A stretch of 64,000 nt of DNA from Deinococcus gobiensis I-0 (GTDB lineage: Bacteria > Deinococcota > Deinococci > Deinococcales > Deinococcaceae): positions 62,001 through 126,000 of the forward strand of contig NC_017771.1 of the NCBI RefSeq assembly GCF_000252445.1. The letters run 5' to 3'. Each line of letters begins with the position of its first letter. The first letter of the stretch is position 1. The notes under the pieces are model-generated. The model saw only the letters and a list, made by a program, of their open reading frames with translations, ran no database searches and was not told the origin of the DNA. Below, one piece after another: positions 33,931 through 41,484 of this stretch. Both the position numbers and the translations under genes were made by a program.

Positions 33931-34410
33931 ATGAGCGATCATCGTTGCCTCTCCTGCGGAACCCGCACCAGCTACCCGGAACTGTGCGAACGTTGCCTTG
34001 AAATTCAGGAACGCCGTGCACGCGCCACGGCTCAAGATCAGGCGGCCAGGCAGCGCGTGATCTTCCTCCCCCTCTCGCCCCTCTACCTCCTCTGGATCGC
34101 CCGCCGTCCTCTGGGCTGGGTCCTCGCTGCACTCTTCGCGCTGCTCTTCGTGCACCTCAGCCGCGAGACCGGGCACCTCTCCCACTACAACTTCCACTTC
34201 GATACCCGGCCCATGTGGGCCCTGGTGGTCGCCCTCGTGATCACCACGAACGTGTGGGTCCACCGACAGGCGAAGGTCCTGCTCCGTCTCCCGAGGCGTG
34301 ACCCGATCGACGGAATGCGCGTATGGCGATTCGTCACCTGGACCCTGCTCGTCTTGTTGGTCTGGTCGGGGGCCGCCCTGTGGGGCAGCTTCGAGATGCC
34401 CCTCCGGTAA
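33931..34410 (+). CDS. zinc-ribbon membrane protein, 159 aa
   Basis: N-terminal CLSCGTRTSYPELCERC is a CxxC-x10-CxxC zinc knuckle in the cytoplasm, followed by three to four hydrophobic segments (VIFLPLSPLYLLWIARRPLG, VLAALFALLFVHL, WALVVALVITTNVWV, FVTWTLLVLLVWSGAAL). Similar layouts occur in many small membrane proteins of unknown function. Confidence 0.65.
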   Translation: MSDHRCLSCGTRTSYPELCERCLEIQERRARATAQDQAARQRVIFLPLSPLYLLWIARRPLGWVLAALFALLFVHLSRETGHLSHYNFHFDTRPMWALVVALVITTNVWVHRQAKVLLRLPRRDPIDGMRVWRFVTWTLLVLLVWSGAALWGSFEMPLR

Positions 34411-34430
34411 GCCGGCGTCCGGGTCATGCC

Positions 34431-34468
34431 CCCTCGCCCCGGAAGGGCACCGGGGCAGACCTGGGGGC
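34431..34468 (+). promoter_or_regulatory. 5'-leader hairpin, copy 9
   Basis: Stem CCCCGG/CCGGGG, a covarying variant; 13 nt to ATG 34469. Confidence 0.6.
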
Positions 34469-34789
34469 ATGCAACGCTTCCTCCTTCTCGTTCTGGGTAC
34501 GCTCCTTTCCGCATGTGGAGCCCACAGCACCACCACTCCGCCTGTCCAGGCAGAGCTTCTTCTGCGGAATGTCTCCGGCATCCTTCTTCAGGTGGAGATC
34601 GAGGAAACCTCAGAACGGATGGCCGCCAGTCTGCCCATGAAGGCGGATGAAGAGTTGCGCTTGCCTCTCAAGACCGCCACCTGTATCCGCGTCTCCGGAA
34701 CCGCGGGTGTGCAGTTGACTGCCGGCGCGAGTGCAGAGGTGGTCCTCACGACGCAAGGGCCGCGCGCGATGAACTTCCCCAGTTGCTAG
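34469..34789 (+). CDS. lipoprotein, 106 aa
   Basis: MQRFLLLVLGTLLSACGAHS: signal peptide with lipobox LSAC. The mature part is beta-rich with two Cys near the C-terminus. Unknown function. Terminator downstream at 34845. Confidence 0.65.
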   Translation: MQRFLLLVLGTLLSACGAHSTTTPPVQAELLLRNVSGILLQVEIEETSERMAASLPMKADEELRLPLKTATCIRVSGTAGVQLTAGASAEVVLTTQGPRAMNFPSC

Positions 34790-34844
34790 ACCCCGAGGCA
34801 CATTGACGGGACTGCTCGACATGTTGTCCCCACTCTTTCCCCGC

Positions 34845-34884
34845 GCGTGTGTTGCAGGAGCGTCCTGCGACACACGCCCTTTTT
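34845..34884 (+). terminator. rho-independent terminator
   Basis: GCGTGTGTTGCAGGA pairs with TCCTGCGACACACGC (one mismatch), then CCTTTTTTTT. The ~150 bp that follow contain no recognisable gene. Confidence 0.8.
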
Positions 34885-35034
34885 TTTCTCACGCCCCGAC
34901 CTGAAGCGACGGGACCTGACCGCTCGCCCTGTGCACCTGCACCGAACGTCCGGTGACTGGCTCGGGCCAGGGTCGGACCTGCGCGCGATCCAGGCGACGG
35001 CTGGATTTGACGACGTGACCTGGCCTGCGGCTTT

Positions 35035-35073
35035 CCCTCCCCCACCCGAGTCCGAGTGGGGAAGCCCAAGCGT
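35035..35073 (+). promoter_or_regulatory. 5'-leader hairpin, copy 10
   Basis: CCCTC, stem CCCCAC/GTGGGG (different sequence, same geometry), 12 nt to ATG 35074. Good covariation evidence. Confidence 0.6.
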
Positions 35074-35199
35074 ATGAAGCACAACAACGTCAACACCGGT
35101 AAGCGCATCCACCACAACGACAAGCCCAAGAGCCCCAGGCGTCAACCCACCCGCGCCGAAAAGCACGACCGCAAGTACCGCACCTGGAGCCGCCAGTGA
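35074..35199 (+). CDS. small basic protein, 41 aa
   Basis: MKHNNVNTGKRIHHNDKPKS then PRRQPTRAEKHDRKYRTWSR: Lys/Arg/His-rich throughout. Could bind nucleic acid. Stop overlaps the GTG start of the next gene (GTGA). Confidence 0.55.
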   Translation: MKHNNVNTGKRIHHNDKPKSPRRQPTRAEKHDRKYRTWSRQ

Positions 35200-35501
35200 A
35201 CCTCGACCTCGATCCCACGCCGATCGTGGTCGACGCCCCCATCGTCGGTGGGGCCGTCCTCAAAGACCTCCTCATGGTGTCCGACCTCCTCGACCAGCAC
35301 CGCCCCAACCTCCTGCGCCACCTCATGGTCGATCTCGTCCTCATGGGCCCGGTCACCACCGACGACGTGATGGACCTGGGCCTGCACCTGATCCAGGATG
35401 CGCGCGACATCGTCAGTACCCCCCTCACCGCCCTGATCCGTCAGCTGCGCAACGGCATCAGCCGCCTGGCCACGCATCCCACCCACGTCCTCAGCGGCTG
35501 A
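35196..35501 (+). CDS. hypothetical protein, 101 aa
   Basis: Starts at GTG coupled to the basic peptide. Product (VVDAPIVGGAVLKDLLMVSD; LMGPVTTDDVMDLGLHLIQD) is acidic and helical, with no recognised family. Confidence 0.6.
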   Translation: MNLDLDPTPIVVDAPIVGGAVLKDLLMVSDLLDQHRPNLLRHLMVDLVLMGPVTTDDVMDLGLHLIQDARDIVSTPLTALIRQLRNGISRLATHPTHVLSG

Positions 35502-35529
35502 CCTGCTCATCCCCGTCCACTCCCTGTAT

Positions 35530-35564
35530 CCCTCGCCCGGGAAAGCGCCGGGCAACCCCACAGC
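35530..35564 (+). promoter_or_regulatory. 5'-leader hairpin, copy 11 (ATC in place of ATG)
   Basis: CCCTC and stem GCCCGG/CCGGGC are intact, but at the expected position (11 nt) stands ATC. The next real start is ssb at 35614. GACCAGAACGG at 35580-35590 loosely resembles the promoter-block core. Confidence 0.5.
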
Positions 35565-35613
35565 ATCTCAAACGCTCAGGACCAGAACGGCCTGACGATC
35601 CCCAGGAGTCCCC

Positions 35614-36465
35614 ATGAACAAGTTCTTCGTCATCGCAGCCCTCGGCACTATCCCCGAACTCCGCTACACCCCCTCCGGCACCGCTGTCCTCGACCTGCTC
35701 CTCGCGGGCGAACGTCACATCGTGGGTCACGACGGTCAGGAACGCCGCCTCCCCTTCTACATCCGGGCCGAAGCGATGGGCAAGATCGCCGAGAACCTCA
35801 ACGAGCGCAACTACCAGCAGGGCGACGTGCTGCTGATCGACGGCACCGCCGAGTACGCGGAATGGAACGACCGCAACATCGAAAATGCGAAGGCCACGAC
35901 CGTCCGCCTCAAGCCCATCGGTACGGTGCGCAAGCTCGAAGGCGCGTTCCAGGTCACCCAGGACAACGGCAACAACACCCGACTGATGGGCGGGGTCAAC
36001 CGCGTGGAGTTGGTGGGCAACCTGGCCGCCGACGTGGAGGTAAATGACACCCCCAATGGCTCGGTCGCCACCCTGCGCCTGGCGGTCAACGAGAAGTACA
36101 AGACCCGTGAGGGCCAGATGGTGGAGAAGACGCACTGGTTCCGGGTGTCGGTCTGGCGTGAACAGGCCGAAGCGATGCGCGGGGTCAAGAAGGGCACGGC
36201 CGTGTACGTCCAGGGTGCGCTGAGCGACGACGACTGGAAGGACGACCAGGGCCGTGATCGCCGGAGCAAGATCATCGAAGCGGAGTCGGTGGCCGTGGTT
36301 GCTCCCTTCAGCGGTTCGGCGCGGCCCCAGAGTCAGCCCGCGCGTGCGCCCACCCGGTCGGCGCAGAACGGTCCGGCGCGTCCCACCCAGCAGCAGCGCG
36401 CGCCGTCGCCCCAGGGGGTAACCGGCCCGGACCTGCCGCCCGAAGAACAAGACCTGCCGTTCTGA
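35614..36465 (+). CDS. ssb: single-stranded DNA-binding protein, two-OB-fold type
   Basis: 283 residues, two OB folds (~1-105 and ~123-232; the second starts MGGVNRVELVGNLAADVEVN and contains THWFRVSVWREQAEAM), a Gln/Pro/Ala-rich linker and the acidic tip PPEEQDLPF used to recruit repair proteins. The two-fold monomer that works as a dimer is the Deinococcus-Thermus SSB design. ATG 35614 follows CCAGGAG. Since D. radiodurans SSB is of similar size, this is either the chromosomal ssb or a plasmid paralogue. A terminator follows at 36477. Confidence 0.93.
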   Translation: MNKFFVIAALGTIPELRYTPSGTAVLDLLLAGERHIVGHDGQERRLPFYIRAEAMGKIAENLNERNYQQGDVLLIDGTAEYAEWNDRNIENAKATTVRLKPIGTVRKLEGAFQVTQDNGNNTRLMGGVNRVELVGNLAADVEVNDTPNGSVATLRLAVNEKYKTREGQMVEKTHWFRVSVWREQAEAMRGVKKGTAVYVQGALSDDDWKDDQGRDRRSKIIEAESVAVVAPFSGSARPQSQPARAPTRSAQNGPARPTQQQRAPSPQGVTGPDLPPEEQDLPF

Positions 36466-36476
36466 ACGATCCCGAG

Positions 36477-36510
36477 GGGAGCATTGCCGCAGTGGCGATG
36501 CTCCCCTTTC
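36477..36510 (+). terminator. terminator of ssb
   Basis: GGGGAGCAT-loop-ATGCTCCCC then TTTC. Confidence 0.75.
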
Positions 36511-36531
36511 TTCGTGGGCCCTTCCGGGACC

Positions 36532-36567
36532 CCCTCGCCCGGAAGGGCACCGGGCAACCCCGGAGGC
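36532..36567 (+). promoter_or_regulatory. 5'-leader hairpin, copy 12
   Basis: Stem GCCCGG/CCGGGC; 12 nt with GGAGG to ATG 36568. Confidence 0.6.
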
Positions 36568-36939
36568 ATGAAGATCCTCCCGACCCTGACCGCGTTCGTC
36601 CTCCTCCTTCTCCTGGCGGCCACCGCGGCCTGGGCGCTGACGCCAAGTGGCGTGAAGGTCGCTGGCGAGGTCTACGCCTACGACGCCTTGGTGCCGGAGC
36701 GGACGCTCGTCGCGCTTCCGTCCGGCGACCTCACCCTCAGCCTGTGCCCCGCTGCCGAGATCCAGCGGCTCAACCGCCTGACCGTCGGGCGCTGCCTCGT
36801 CCCCCCCGCGACCATCGGGGACGGTACCGCGCTCGTCAAGTCGGTGCGGCCCGCCTACCGCGCGCAGGTACAGGCGGCCATGACCAGATCCATGACCTAC
36901 AGCGCGGTCGACCTTCGGGATGGCCTGGTCGTGCAGTGA
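36568..36939 (+). CDS. secreted or membrane-anchored protein, 123 aa
   Basis: N-terminal hydrophobic helix MKILPTLTAFVLLLLLAATA AWALTPSG is a signal peptide with AWA cleavage site. The mature ~95 residues are alpha/beta with two Cys (LCPAAE.. RCLVPP). Not recognised. Confidence 0.6.
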   Translation: MKILPTLTAFVLLLLLAATAAWALTPSGVKVAGEVYAYDALVPERTLVALPSGDLTLSLCPAAEIQRLNRLTVGRCLVPPATIGDGTALVKSVRPAYRAQVQAAMTRSMTYSAVDLRDGLVVQ

Positions 36940-36943
36940 TACA

Positions 36944-37086
36944 CCCTTGCCCGGCACAGCGCCGGGCATGTCCCGGAACATCTCCCAGTCAAGAGGTGTG
37001 ACCATGAAGTAGAGCAACGAGCCTTTCCGGCGGGATGGGGGAGGAGGACCGGCGCGCGAGCGTACGGACCTCCTCCCCCTTTTTTT
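36944..37086 (+). ncRNA. possible small RNA: leader hairpin, two-codon frame, terminator
   Basis: Leader copy 13 (GCCCGG/CCGGGC) is followed 12 nt later by ATC instead of ATG, then by AAGAGGTGTGACC and the frame ATG AAG TAG at 37004-37012, then by a strong terminator (stem 37037-37079, T7). No protein longer than ten residues is encoded, so the unit may be a non-coding transcript or a decayed gene. Confidence 0.4.
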
Positions 37087-37116
37087 CTCGGCTCCAGTCA
37101 GCATTCCCGGAAGGAT

Positions 37117-37146
37117 CCCTCGCCGCTGCGCGGCAACCCAGGAAGC
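37117..37146 (+). promoter_or_regulatory. 5'-leader hairpin, copy 14
   Basis: CCCTC, stem GCCGC/GCGGC (variant), 12 nt to ATG 37147. Confidence 0.6.
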
Positions 37147-37845
37147 ATGAACGGCAAACCGACAGTCGACGGCACCAGCACCAATGGCATGATCAGCGGC
37201 TGCGTCATCCGGGTCGAAGACAAGACCGGACCCCAGGCGAAGGCCGCCGGCAAGCTCCAGGTGATCGTGACCATCGCCGGTGAAACCCTGCGGAACGGCA
37301 ATCCCCTGATCTTCTTCGAGCAGGTGCGCCTCCAGGGCAAGGTCGCCCAGAATGCCCTGACCCTCCAGCGAGGTGAGTGCGTCCTCTTCGATCAGGCCCA
37401 TCTTGAACAACTGACCTGGGACGATGCCCAGACGGGTGATGCCCGCGCCATGCTCGTCATTCGCGCGACCGCCTTCACCCGCATCAAGAAAAACAGCACC
37501 CGCCTCAAGGGCAATGACCTGATCATGGAACACGCCACGAACGCCTTCACCCTGAACGTGCGTCTCGCCAAAAAGCCCATCTCCCGCCAGACCAAAGCCG
37601 GCCAGGTCACCGAAGCGACCATCGTCGCCAACCTCTGGCAGAGCGCAGACCCGGACGACGACACCAAGCGCCCGCACTACTTCAAGGTCGAGGCCTGGCG
37701 GGATCTCGGCCTGCCCTTCGAGGATGCCTGGGTGGGCAGCCGCCTGATCTGCGAAGTCCTGATCAAGACCGATACCCGCGAGATCTGTGGCGAGAAGCGC
37801 TACTTCACCGATCTCGAAGCCCGCACGATCTCGGTGTTCGCCTGA
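37147..37845 (+). CDS. second SSB-like OB-fold protein, 232 aa
   Basis: Two SSB-like regions: the first begins MISGCVIRVEDKTGPQAKAA, the second NAFTLNVRLAKKPISRQTKA and includes PHYFKVEAWRDLGLPFEDAW, the strand pattern of an OB fold. It lacks the acidic C-terminal tip, ending in ..ARTISVFA, so it would not recruit the usual SSB partners. Probably a specialised ssDNA-binding protein of the accessory replicon. Stop overlaps the next ATG (TGATG). Confidence 0.7.
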   Translation: MNGKPTVDGTSTNGMISGCVIRVEDKTGPQAKAAGKLQVIVTIAGETLRNGNPLIFFEQVRLQGKVAQNALTLQRGECVLFDQAHLEQLTWDDAQTGDARAMLVIRATAFTRIKKNSTRLKGNDLIMEHATNAFTLNVRLAKKPISRQTKAGQVTEATIVANLWQSADPDDDTKRPHYFKVEAWRDLGLPFEDAWVGSRLICEVLIKTDTREICGEKRYFTDLEARTISVFA

Positions 37846-38408
37846 TGCGGTCCTTCCTCGACCGACTGTTCGGCCGCCCCCCCACGCTTCGACCCTTCGC
37901 GCCTTTCCAGGTCGAGCAACTGCTTCCCGGCGAGGACCGACCCAGCGCCGTCCTCACCTTCCATCCCACCGCGGGGTACACCGTCCACCGCACGCGCTGG
38001 CCCCAGCGTGCCAAGCGCAGCAGCGGCGAACCCTTGCCCCACCACACCGGTCTGGCAGCGGACACAGCGTTCATGGTCTTCGCCGAGCTTGGTGCAACGC
38101 CAGTGGCGGTCACCGCCGCCCGGCTCGGTCGCACGGCCCAGATCCTGACCGTGCTCCCCCCGCAGTTCCAACTCGGCACCTGCACCGGCATCGTCACCCT
38201 CACCCCGGACCACTACCCGAACGCAGGAAGCTTTCTTCAGGACGTTGCCCGTCTGGAGCGCACGTGTCCCGCGAACTTCCCGTTCCTTCTGTTGGGCAAG
38301 TCCGGCGAGCACAACGTGCCCTGGGAGCGTGCCTTCGAGCACCTGCCCTGGGGACCTGCCACCGTCCAGGCCTTACAGCGGCTCAACCAGCGCCCCCGCG
38401 AGGCCTGA
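37845..38408 (+). CDS. hypothetical protein, 187 aa (paralogue of 38507 gene)
   Basis: PFQVEQLLPGEDRPSAVLTF .. GKSGEHNVPWERAFEHLPWG. The second half and the VEQLL-GEDR core recur in the gene that follows. Starts at ATG overlapping the previous stop. Unknown function. Confidence 0.6.
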   Translation: MRSFLDRLFGRPPTLRPFAPFQVEQLLPGEDRPSAVLTFHPTAGYTVHRTRWPQRAKRSSGEPLPHHTGLAADTAFMVFAELGATPVAVTAARLGRTAQILTVLPPQFQLGTCTGIVTLTPDHYPNAGSFLQDVARLERTCPANFPFLLLGKSGEHNVPWERAFEHLPWGPATVQALQRLNQRPREA

Positions 38409-38409
38409 G

Positions 38410-38438
38410 CCAACCAGAACCCCCTCCACCCTGGAAGG
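38410..38438 (+). promoter_or_regulatory. recurring promoter-like block, copy E
   Basis: CCAACCAGAACCCCCTC, -10-like CACCCT, GGAAGG. A leader hairpin then intervenes before ATG 38507, which shows the block and the hairpin are separate elements: promoter first, leader second. Confidence 0.65.
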
Positions 38439-38469
38439 ACGGGCACTGCGCACAGGCCCGGAAAGGAGA

Positions 38470-38506
38470 CCCTCGCCCGGGCACAGCACCGGGCAACCCC
38501 CGCCCT
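38470..38506 (+). promoter_or_regulatory. 5'-leader hairpin, copy 15
   Basis: Stem GCCCGG/CCGGGC; 12 nt to ATG 38507. Confidence 0.6.
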
Positions 38507-39073
38507 ATGACCAACCTCCACCGCATCCTCTCCCTCCTCCAGCGCCTGCACCAGGTCCTCGCCCTCTTCTGCACCCCCGCCTTCCACGTCGAGCAGCTGC
38601 TCACGGGCGAAGACCGGCGCACCCTGCATCTGGTCTTCTGCCCCGCCGAGGGCTTCTCGGTCTACGCGACCTACTGGCCCGAAGACGAAGGCGACCCGGC
38701 GGTGGACACCGACACGTACGCAACGCCCCGCAGCCTGCGCGGGGCGCTCGACCACTTCCGCCGGATGGGCGCGGGCGAGGCCGCGTGGCAGCGCGCCCAG
38801 GCGTGCCGGAGTGGGCAGTTTCTCGCCAACCACTCCGCCGTCCTGCTCGTGGCCACGTCGTATGGCGAGAAGGCCCGCGACCTGCACGGCTACTCCAACA
38901 TGCAGGCCTTCCTCGCCGCGTTCACTCGTCTCGACGAGCAGCGCGAGCCGGGGCAGCCCCGCAGTCTCATCGGGTACTCCGGCAGCCACGAGGTCGCCTG
39001 GCAGGCCGTGTTCGACAACGTTCCCTGGGGCCCGGTCGCCCGCCGACAGGTCCACGCGCTCACCGGCCTCTGA
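38507..39073 (+). CDS. hypothetical protein, 188 aa (paralogue of 37845 gene)
   Basis: PAFHVEQLLTGEDRRTLHLV .. GYSGSHEVAWQAVFDNVPWG mirrors the upstream gene at ~35% identity (estimate by eye). Both have a short N-terminal helix and an alpha/beta body. The two diverged after tandem duplication and use different upstream elements. Function unknown. Confidence 0.6.
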   Translation: MTNLHRILSLLQRLHQVLALFCTPAFHVEQLLTGEDRRTLHLVFCPAEGFSVYATYWPEDEGDPAVDTDTYATPRSLRGALDHFRRMGAGEAAWQRAQACRSGQFLANHSAVLLVATSYGEKARDLHGYSNMQAFLAAFTRLDEQREPGQPRSLIGYSGSHEVAWQAVFDNVPWGPVARRQVHALTGL

Positions 39074-39101
39074 ACCGTCCACACCGCCGCTCACACCGCC
39101 A

Positions 39102-39136
39102 GGGGATGCCCACCACTCGGGGTATCCCCCTTTTTT
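39102..39136 (+). terminator. hairpin terminator
   Basis: GGGGAT..GTATCCCC stem followed by T6. Confidence 0.6.
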
Positions 39137-39157
39137 GTCCGGGACCGTTCGGGGCAA

Positions 39158-39193
39158 CCCTCGCCCGGAACGGCACCGGGCATCCCCAGAAGC
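39158..39193 (+). promoter_or_regulatory. 5'-leader hairpin, copy 16
   Basis: Stem GCCCGG/CCGGGC; 12 nt to ATG 39194. Confidence 0.6.
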
Positions 39194-39658
39194 ATGAACG
39201 CGCTCCAGAACGGGCCGACCAACCAGAACCCCCCCCACGCTGAACGTATGCCCCACAGCGTCACGCTCCCCGGCGACATCGAGGTCTGTCCCTTCACCCC
39301 CACCGAATTCTTCAAAAAGGAGTACCGCCTCAGCCGAGTGGATGAGGACGGTCACCTCTACCTGGCGCTCCTGAAGAAAGGCGAGCGCCGGGTGGTCCGA
39401 GGGAACCGGCTGCTGGCTCTGGAGGATGCCCACTACGCCCTCCGGACCGGCTGGTCCCTGCACATGATCCGCCTGCACGTGGGCGACCACTGCGACTACC
39501 TGGTCTGCGACGTCGAGCCCATTCTGTTCGAAGGCGATGCCGAACGTCTCAGTGAGCAGCTGCGGCTGGCGGATGAAGAAGGCACCTACCAGGACGCCAT
39601 CGCCCCTTTCCTGGCCGGCCTGGGCCGGTCGCTCGAAGCCTACTTCGGAGGAGAGTGA
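39194..39658 (+). CDS. hypothetical protein with two possible starts, 154 or 136 aa
   Basis: ATG 39194 follows the leader hairpin; ATG 39248, in the same frame, follows copy F of the promoter block by exactly 6 nt. The 18 extra residues are encoded by the promoter block itself. Body: LPGDIEVCPFTPTEFFKKEY RLSRVDEDGHLYLALLKKG, alpha/beta, not recognised. Two isoforms may be made. Confidence 0.6.
   Translation: MNALQNGPTNQNPPHAERMPHSVTLPGDIEVCPFTPTEFFKKEYRLSRVDEDGHLYLALLKKGERRVVRGNRLLALEDAHYALRTGWSLHMIRLHVGDHCDYLVCDVEPILFEGDAERLSEQLRLADEEGTYQDAIAPFLAGLGRSLEAYFGGE
39219..39250 (+). promoter_or_regulatory. recurring promoter-like block, copy F (inside coding region)
   Basis: CCAACCAGAACCCCCCC, -10-like CACGCT, GAACGT, ATG 39248. 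Confidence 0.65.
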
Positions 39659-39659
39659 C

Positions 39660-40016
39660 ATGCAGGACCTCGACACACCCACGCTCCTCTCCGGCACGTT
39701 CGCGACCGCCGTCGACGCGACCGGCCAGGCCTGGCCTGTGACCTACCAGACGCTCACCAATGGCGGTTCTGGGAATGGCGTCCTGGTGTGCGCGGACCTG
39801 GGCCGTGGGACCCACCTCCCCCGCATTCTCACGCTGGGTCCTGTTCACTGGGAACAGGCCAGCGGCGGCCCTGCTCTCGGCTACTGGCAATTCCACGTCG
39901 AGAGCTTCACCCGCTACAGCCCACTCCTGCGCGGCCACCCGATTCCGGGGAGTGGCGGTCAGCGCGAGGCGATCGAACTGCGTGTGCCCCTGGACGCCCT
40001 CCAACCCCTGGAGTAG
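39660..40016 (+). CDS. hypothetical protein, 118 aa
   Basis: MQDLDTPTLLSGTFATAVDA .. LGYWQFHVESFTRYSPLLRG. Beta-rich. Ribosome site GGAGGAG directly before ATG 39660, which also ends the previous gene; the two are in one operon. Confidence 0.6.
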   Translation: MQDLDTPTLLSGTFATAVDATGQAWPVTYQTLTNGGSGNGVLVCADLGRGTHLPRILTLGPVHWEQASGGPALGYWQFHVESFTRYSPLLRGHPIPGSGGQREAIELRVPLDALQPLE

Positions 40017-40019
40017 GAC

Positions 40020-40055
40020 CCCTCGCCCGGCAGGGCGCCGGGCACTTCCTGAGGC
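40020..40055 (+). promoter_or_regulatory. 5'-leader hairpin, copy 17
   Basis: Stem GCCCGG/CCGGGC; 12 nt to ATG 40056. Confidence 0.6.
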
Positions 40056-40217
40056 ATGAGTTCACCACTCTCTACGTGCGTCACATGCAACGCCACGCTC
40101 GACGAGACGGGCGAGTGCGGAGATTGCCTCGAAACCGGCGACTGCACCGACCTCGAAGCGCATCTGGACGCCCTACTCCACCCATCACCTTCCCCTCTCA
40201 TGCCCAGAGGAGACTGA
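40056..40217 (+). CDS. small zinc-ribbon protein, 53 aa
   Basis: CVTCNATLDETGECGDC: a CxxC-x9-CxxC knuckle followed by an acidic helix (TGDCTDLEAHLDALLHP). Similar in style to the 45-residue protein at 30841. Confidence 0.55.
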   Translation: MSSPLSTCVTCNATLDETGECGDCLETGDCTDLEAHLDALLHPSPSPLMPRGD

Positions 40218-40219
40218 AC

Positions 40220-40456
40220 ATGCCCACCTGGATTCGCCAGCCCAGTCGCAAGATCGTGCAGGGCCGCACCGAGTACGATCCTGGAGCTATCAAGTGCAGC
40301 TGCGGGCGCAAGGTCGAACTCACGCAGAACTGGCAGGGCACGGCTTGCTCCTGCGGCAACGAGTACGGCAGCGGAGGCGAACTCTTCCGCGCCAACTGGC
40401 GTGAATTCTGCCTGGAAACCGGCGAGATCACCGAAGATGACCTCCTGCGCCCCTGA
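40220..40456 (+). CDS. zinc-ribbon protein, 78 aa
   Basis: MPTWIRQPSRKIVQGRTEYD and KCSCGRKVELTQNWQGTACS CGNEYGSGGE: CxCG..CxCG zinc site, then an acidic tail. Two bases after the previous stop. Overlaps the next gene by 20 nt. Confidence 0.6.
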   Translation: MPTWIRQPSRKIVQGRTEYDPGAIKCSCGRKVELTQNWQGTACSCGNEYGSGGELFRANWREFCLETGEITEDDLLRP

Positions 40457-41021
40457 TCCCCATCTGCCCCAGGTGGCGGCGTACATCATCCAGGTCCACC
40501 GCGAAGCCACAGGCCAGTCTTTGCCCCCCGAGACGGCCCGCACTTACGGGGCGGACCTGTTGATGCGCCTCACTGTGCTGTGCAGGACCGTCCAGCAGCG
40601 GTCGGGCACGCCGATCACGCTCATGGACCGGCCAGGTGCCCTCCCTGAACTTCTGGCGGGCGAACCCGCACCGGGAGCGCACACGACCACCCCCCTGGAC
40701 CATCTCATCCGGAATCTGCTCCTGCAGGAGGTGGATGCACCTCCCGTAGGGCTCACCCGGCGGTGGCGGGGCTTCCTGGCGGGTCTGGGGAAGCGGGACA
40801 GCGGTGACCTGATCGAGGACAGCGGCCTCACCGAATTCCTGCTCATGCAGGTGTGGTTTCTGGTGCAGACATTCGCGTTTCTCCAGCAGGGTCTGGAGAT
40901 GGTGGCCGCCCAGCGCGCAGCAGCTCAAGCGGTGGCCGAGGCCTTCGACGTGACCATCGTCACCCAGGGCCACAGTCATCAGCGCACGCCTACGCCCTGC
41001 TCCCGCTCTCCCTTGAACTAA
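40437..41021 (+). CDS. hypothetical protein, 194 aa
   Basis: MTSCAPDPHLPQVAAYIIQV .. LTEFLLMQVWFLVQTFAFLQ. Helical, one cluster of hydrophobic helices in the second half, perhaps membrane-associated. Start overlaps the preceding gene. Not recognised. Confidence 0.55.
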   Translation: MTSCAPDPHLPQVAAYIIQVHREATGQSLPPETARTYGADLLMRLTVLCRTVQQRSGTPITLMDRPGALPELLAGEPAPGAHTTTPLDHLIRNLLLQEVDAPPVGLTRRWRGFLAGLGKRDSGDLIEDSGLTEFLLMQVWFLVQTFAFLQQGLEMVAAQRAAAQAVAEAFDVTIVTQGHSHQRTPTPCSRSPLN

Positions 41022-41068
41022 AGCCCAGCCTGGTCGCATCTCTGCCCCCGCCCCGCCTTGGGCGTGGG

Positions 41069-41074
41069 TAGAGT
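41069..41074 (+). promoter_or_regulatory. -10 box (leaderless) TAGAGT
   Basis: Five nt before ATG 41080. Confidence 0.5.
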
Positions 41075-41079
41075 GCACC

Positions 41080-41400
41080 ATGCCCCGAGCCACCGTCCAT
41101 CACCAGCCCTTCCTCGGAGGCCTTGTCATGCCCACCCAACTCCAGACCATGCACCTCGCCGACCAAGCCCTGCGCAGCACCGCCACCGCCGAGCCCCTCG
41201 AAGAGCACTACGACGCCGAGACCGGGGAATACCGCCGGCAGGCGTATGGGATCGTTCAGAACCTCATCGGTGAGGTCATCGAGACCTCCTACCGCGACCA
41301 GAAGACCCCGGAAGCCGCTCGGGCGAACACCATCCAGTGGTTACGTGACATGGCGGCTGAGCTGCAGACCGTCGCGGACGCCCTCGACCGCACACCCTGA
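41080..41400 (+). CDS. hypothetical protein, 106 aa
   Basis: Start at ATG 41080, placed by the -10 box; an alternative ATG at 41128 would give 90 residues. Sequence LADQALRSTATAEPLEEHYD .. IVQNLIGEVIETSYRDQKTP is helical and acidic. Not recognised. Confidence 0.6.
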   Translation: MPRATVHHQPFLGGLVMPTQLQTMHLADQALRSTATAEPLEEHYDAETGEYRRQAYGIVQNLIGEVIETSYRDQKTPEAARANTIQWLRDMAAELQTVADALDRTP

Positions 41401-41412
41401 ATCTCACCCGTC

Positions 41413-41444
41413 CAGGCCCATCCCACTTGGGGTGGGCCTGTTTG
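41413..41444 (+). terminator. hairpin terminator
   Basis: AGGCCCATCCCACTTGGGGT plus GGGCCT, then GTTT. Confidence 0.6.
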
Positions 41445-41448
41445 CCTG

Positions 41449-41484
41449 CCCTCGCCCGGTAGGGCACCGGGCAGTCCCCAAGGC
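41449..41484 (+). promoter_or_regulatory. 5'-leader hairpin, copy 18
   Basis: Stem GCCCGG/CCGGGC; 12 nt to ATG 41485. Confidence 0.6.

Noticed and set aside
35491..37677. 728-codon open frame on the minus strand opposite ssb
   Set aside because: It spans ssb, a terminator and two leader hairpins in antisense and shows no motif.
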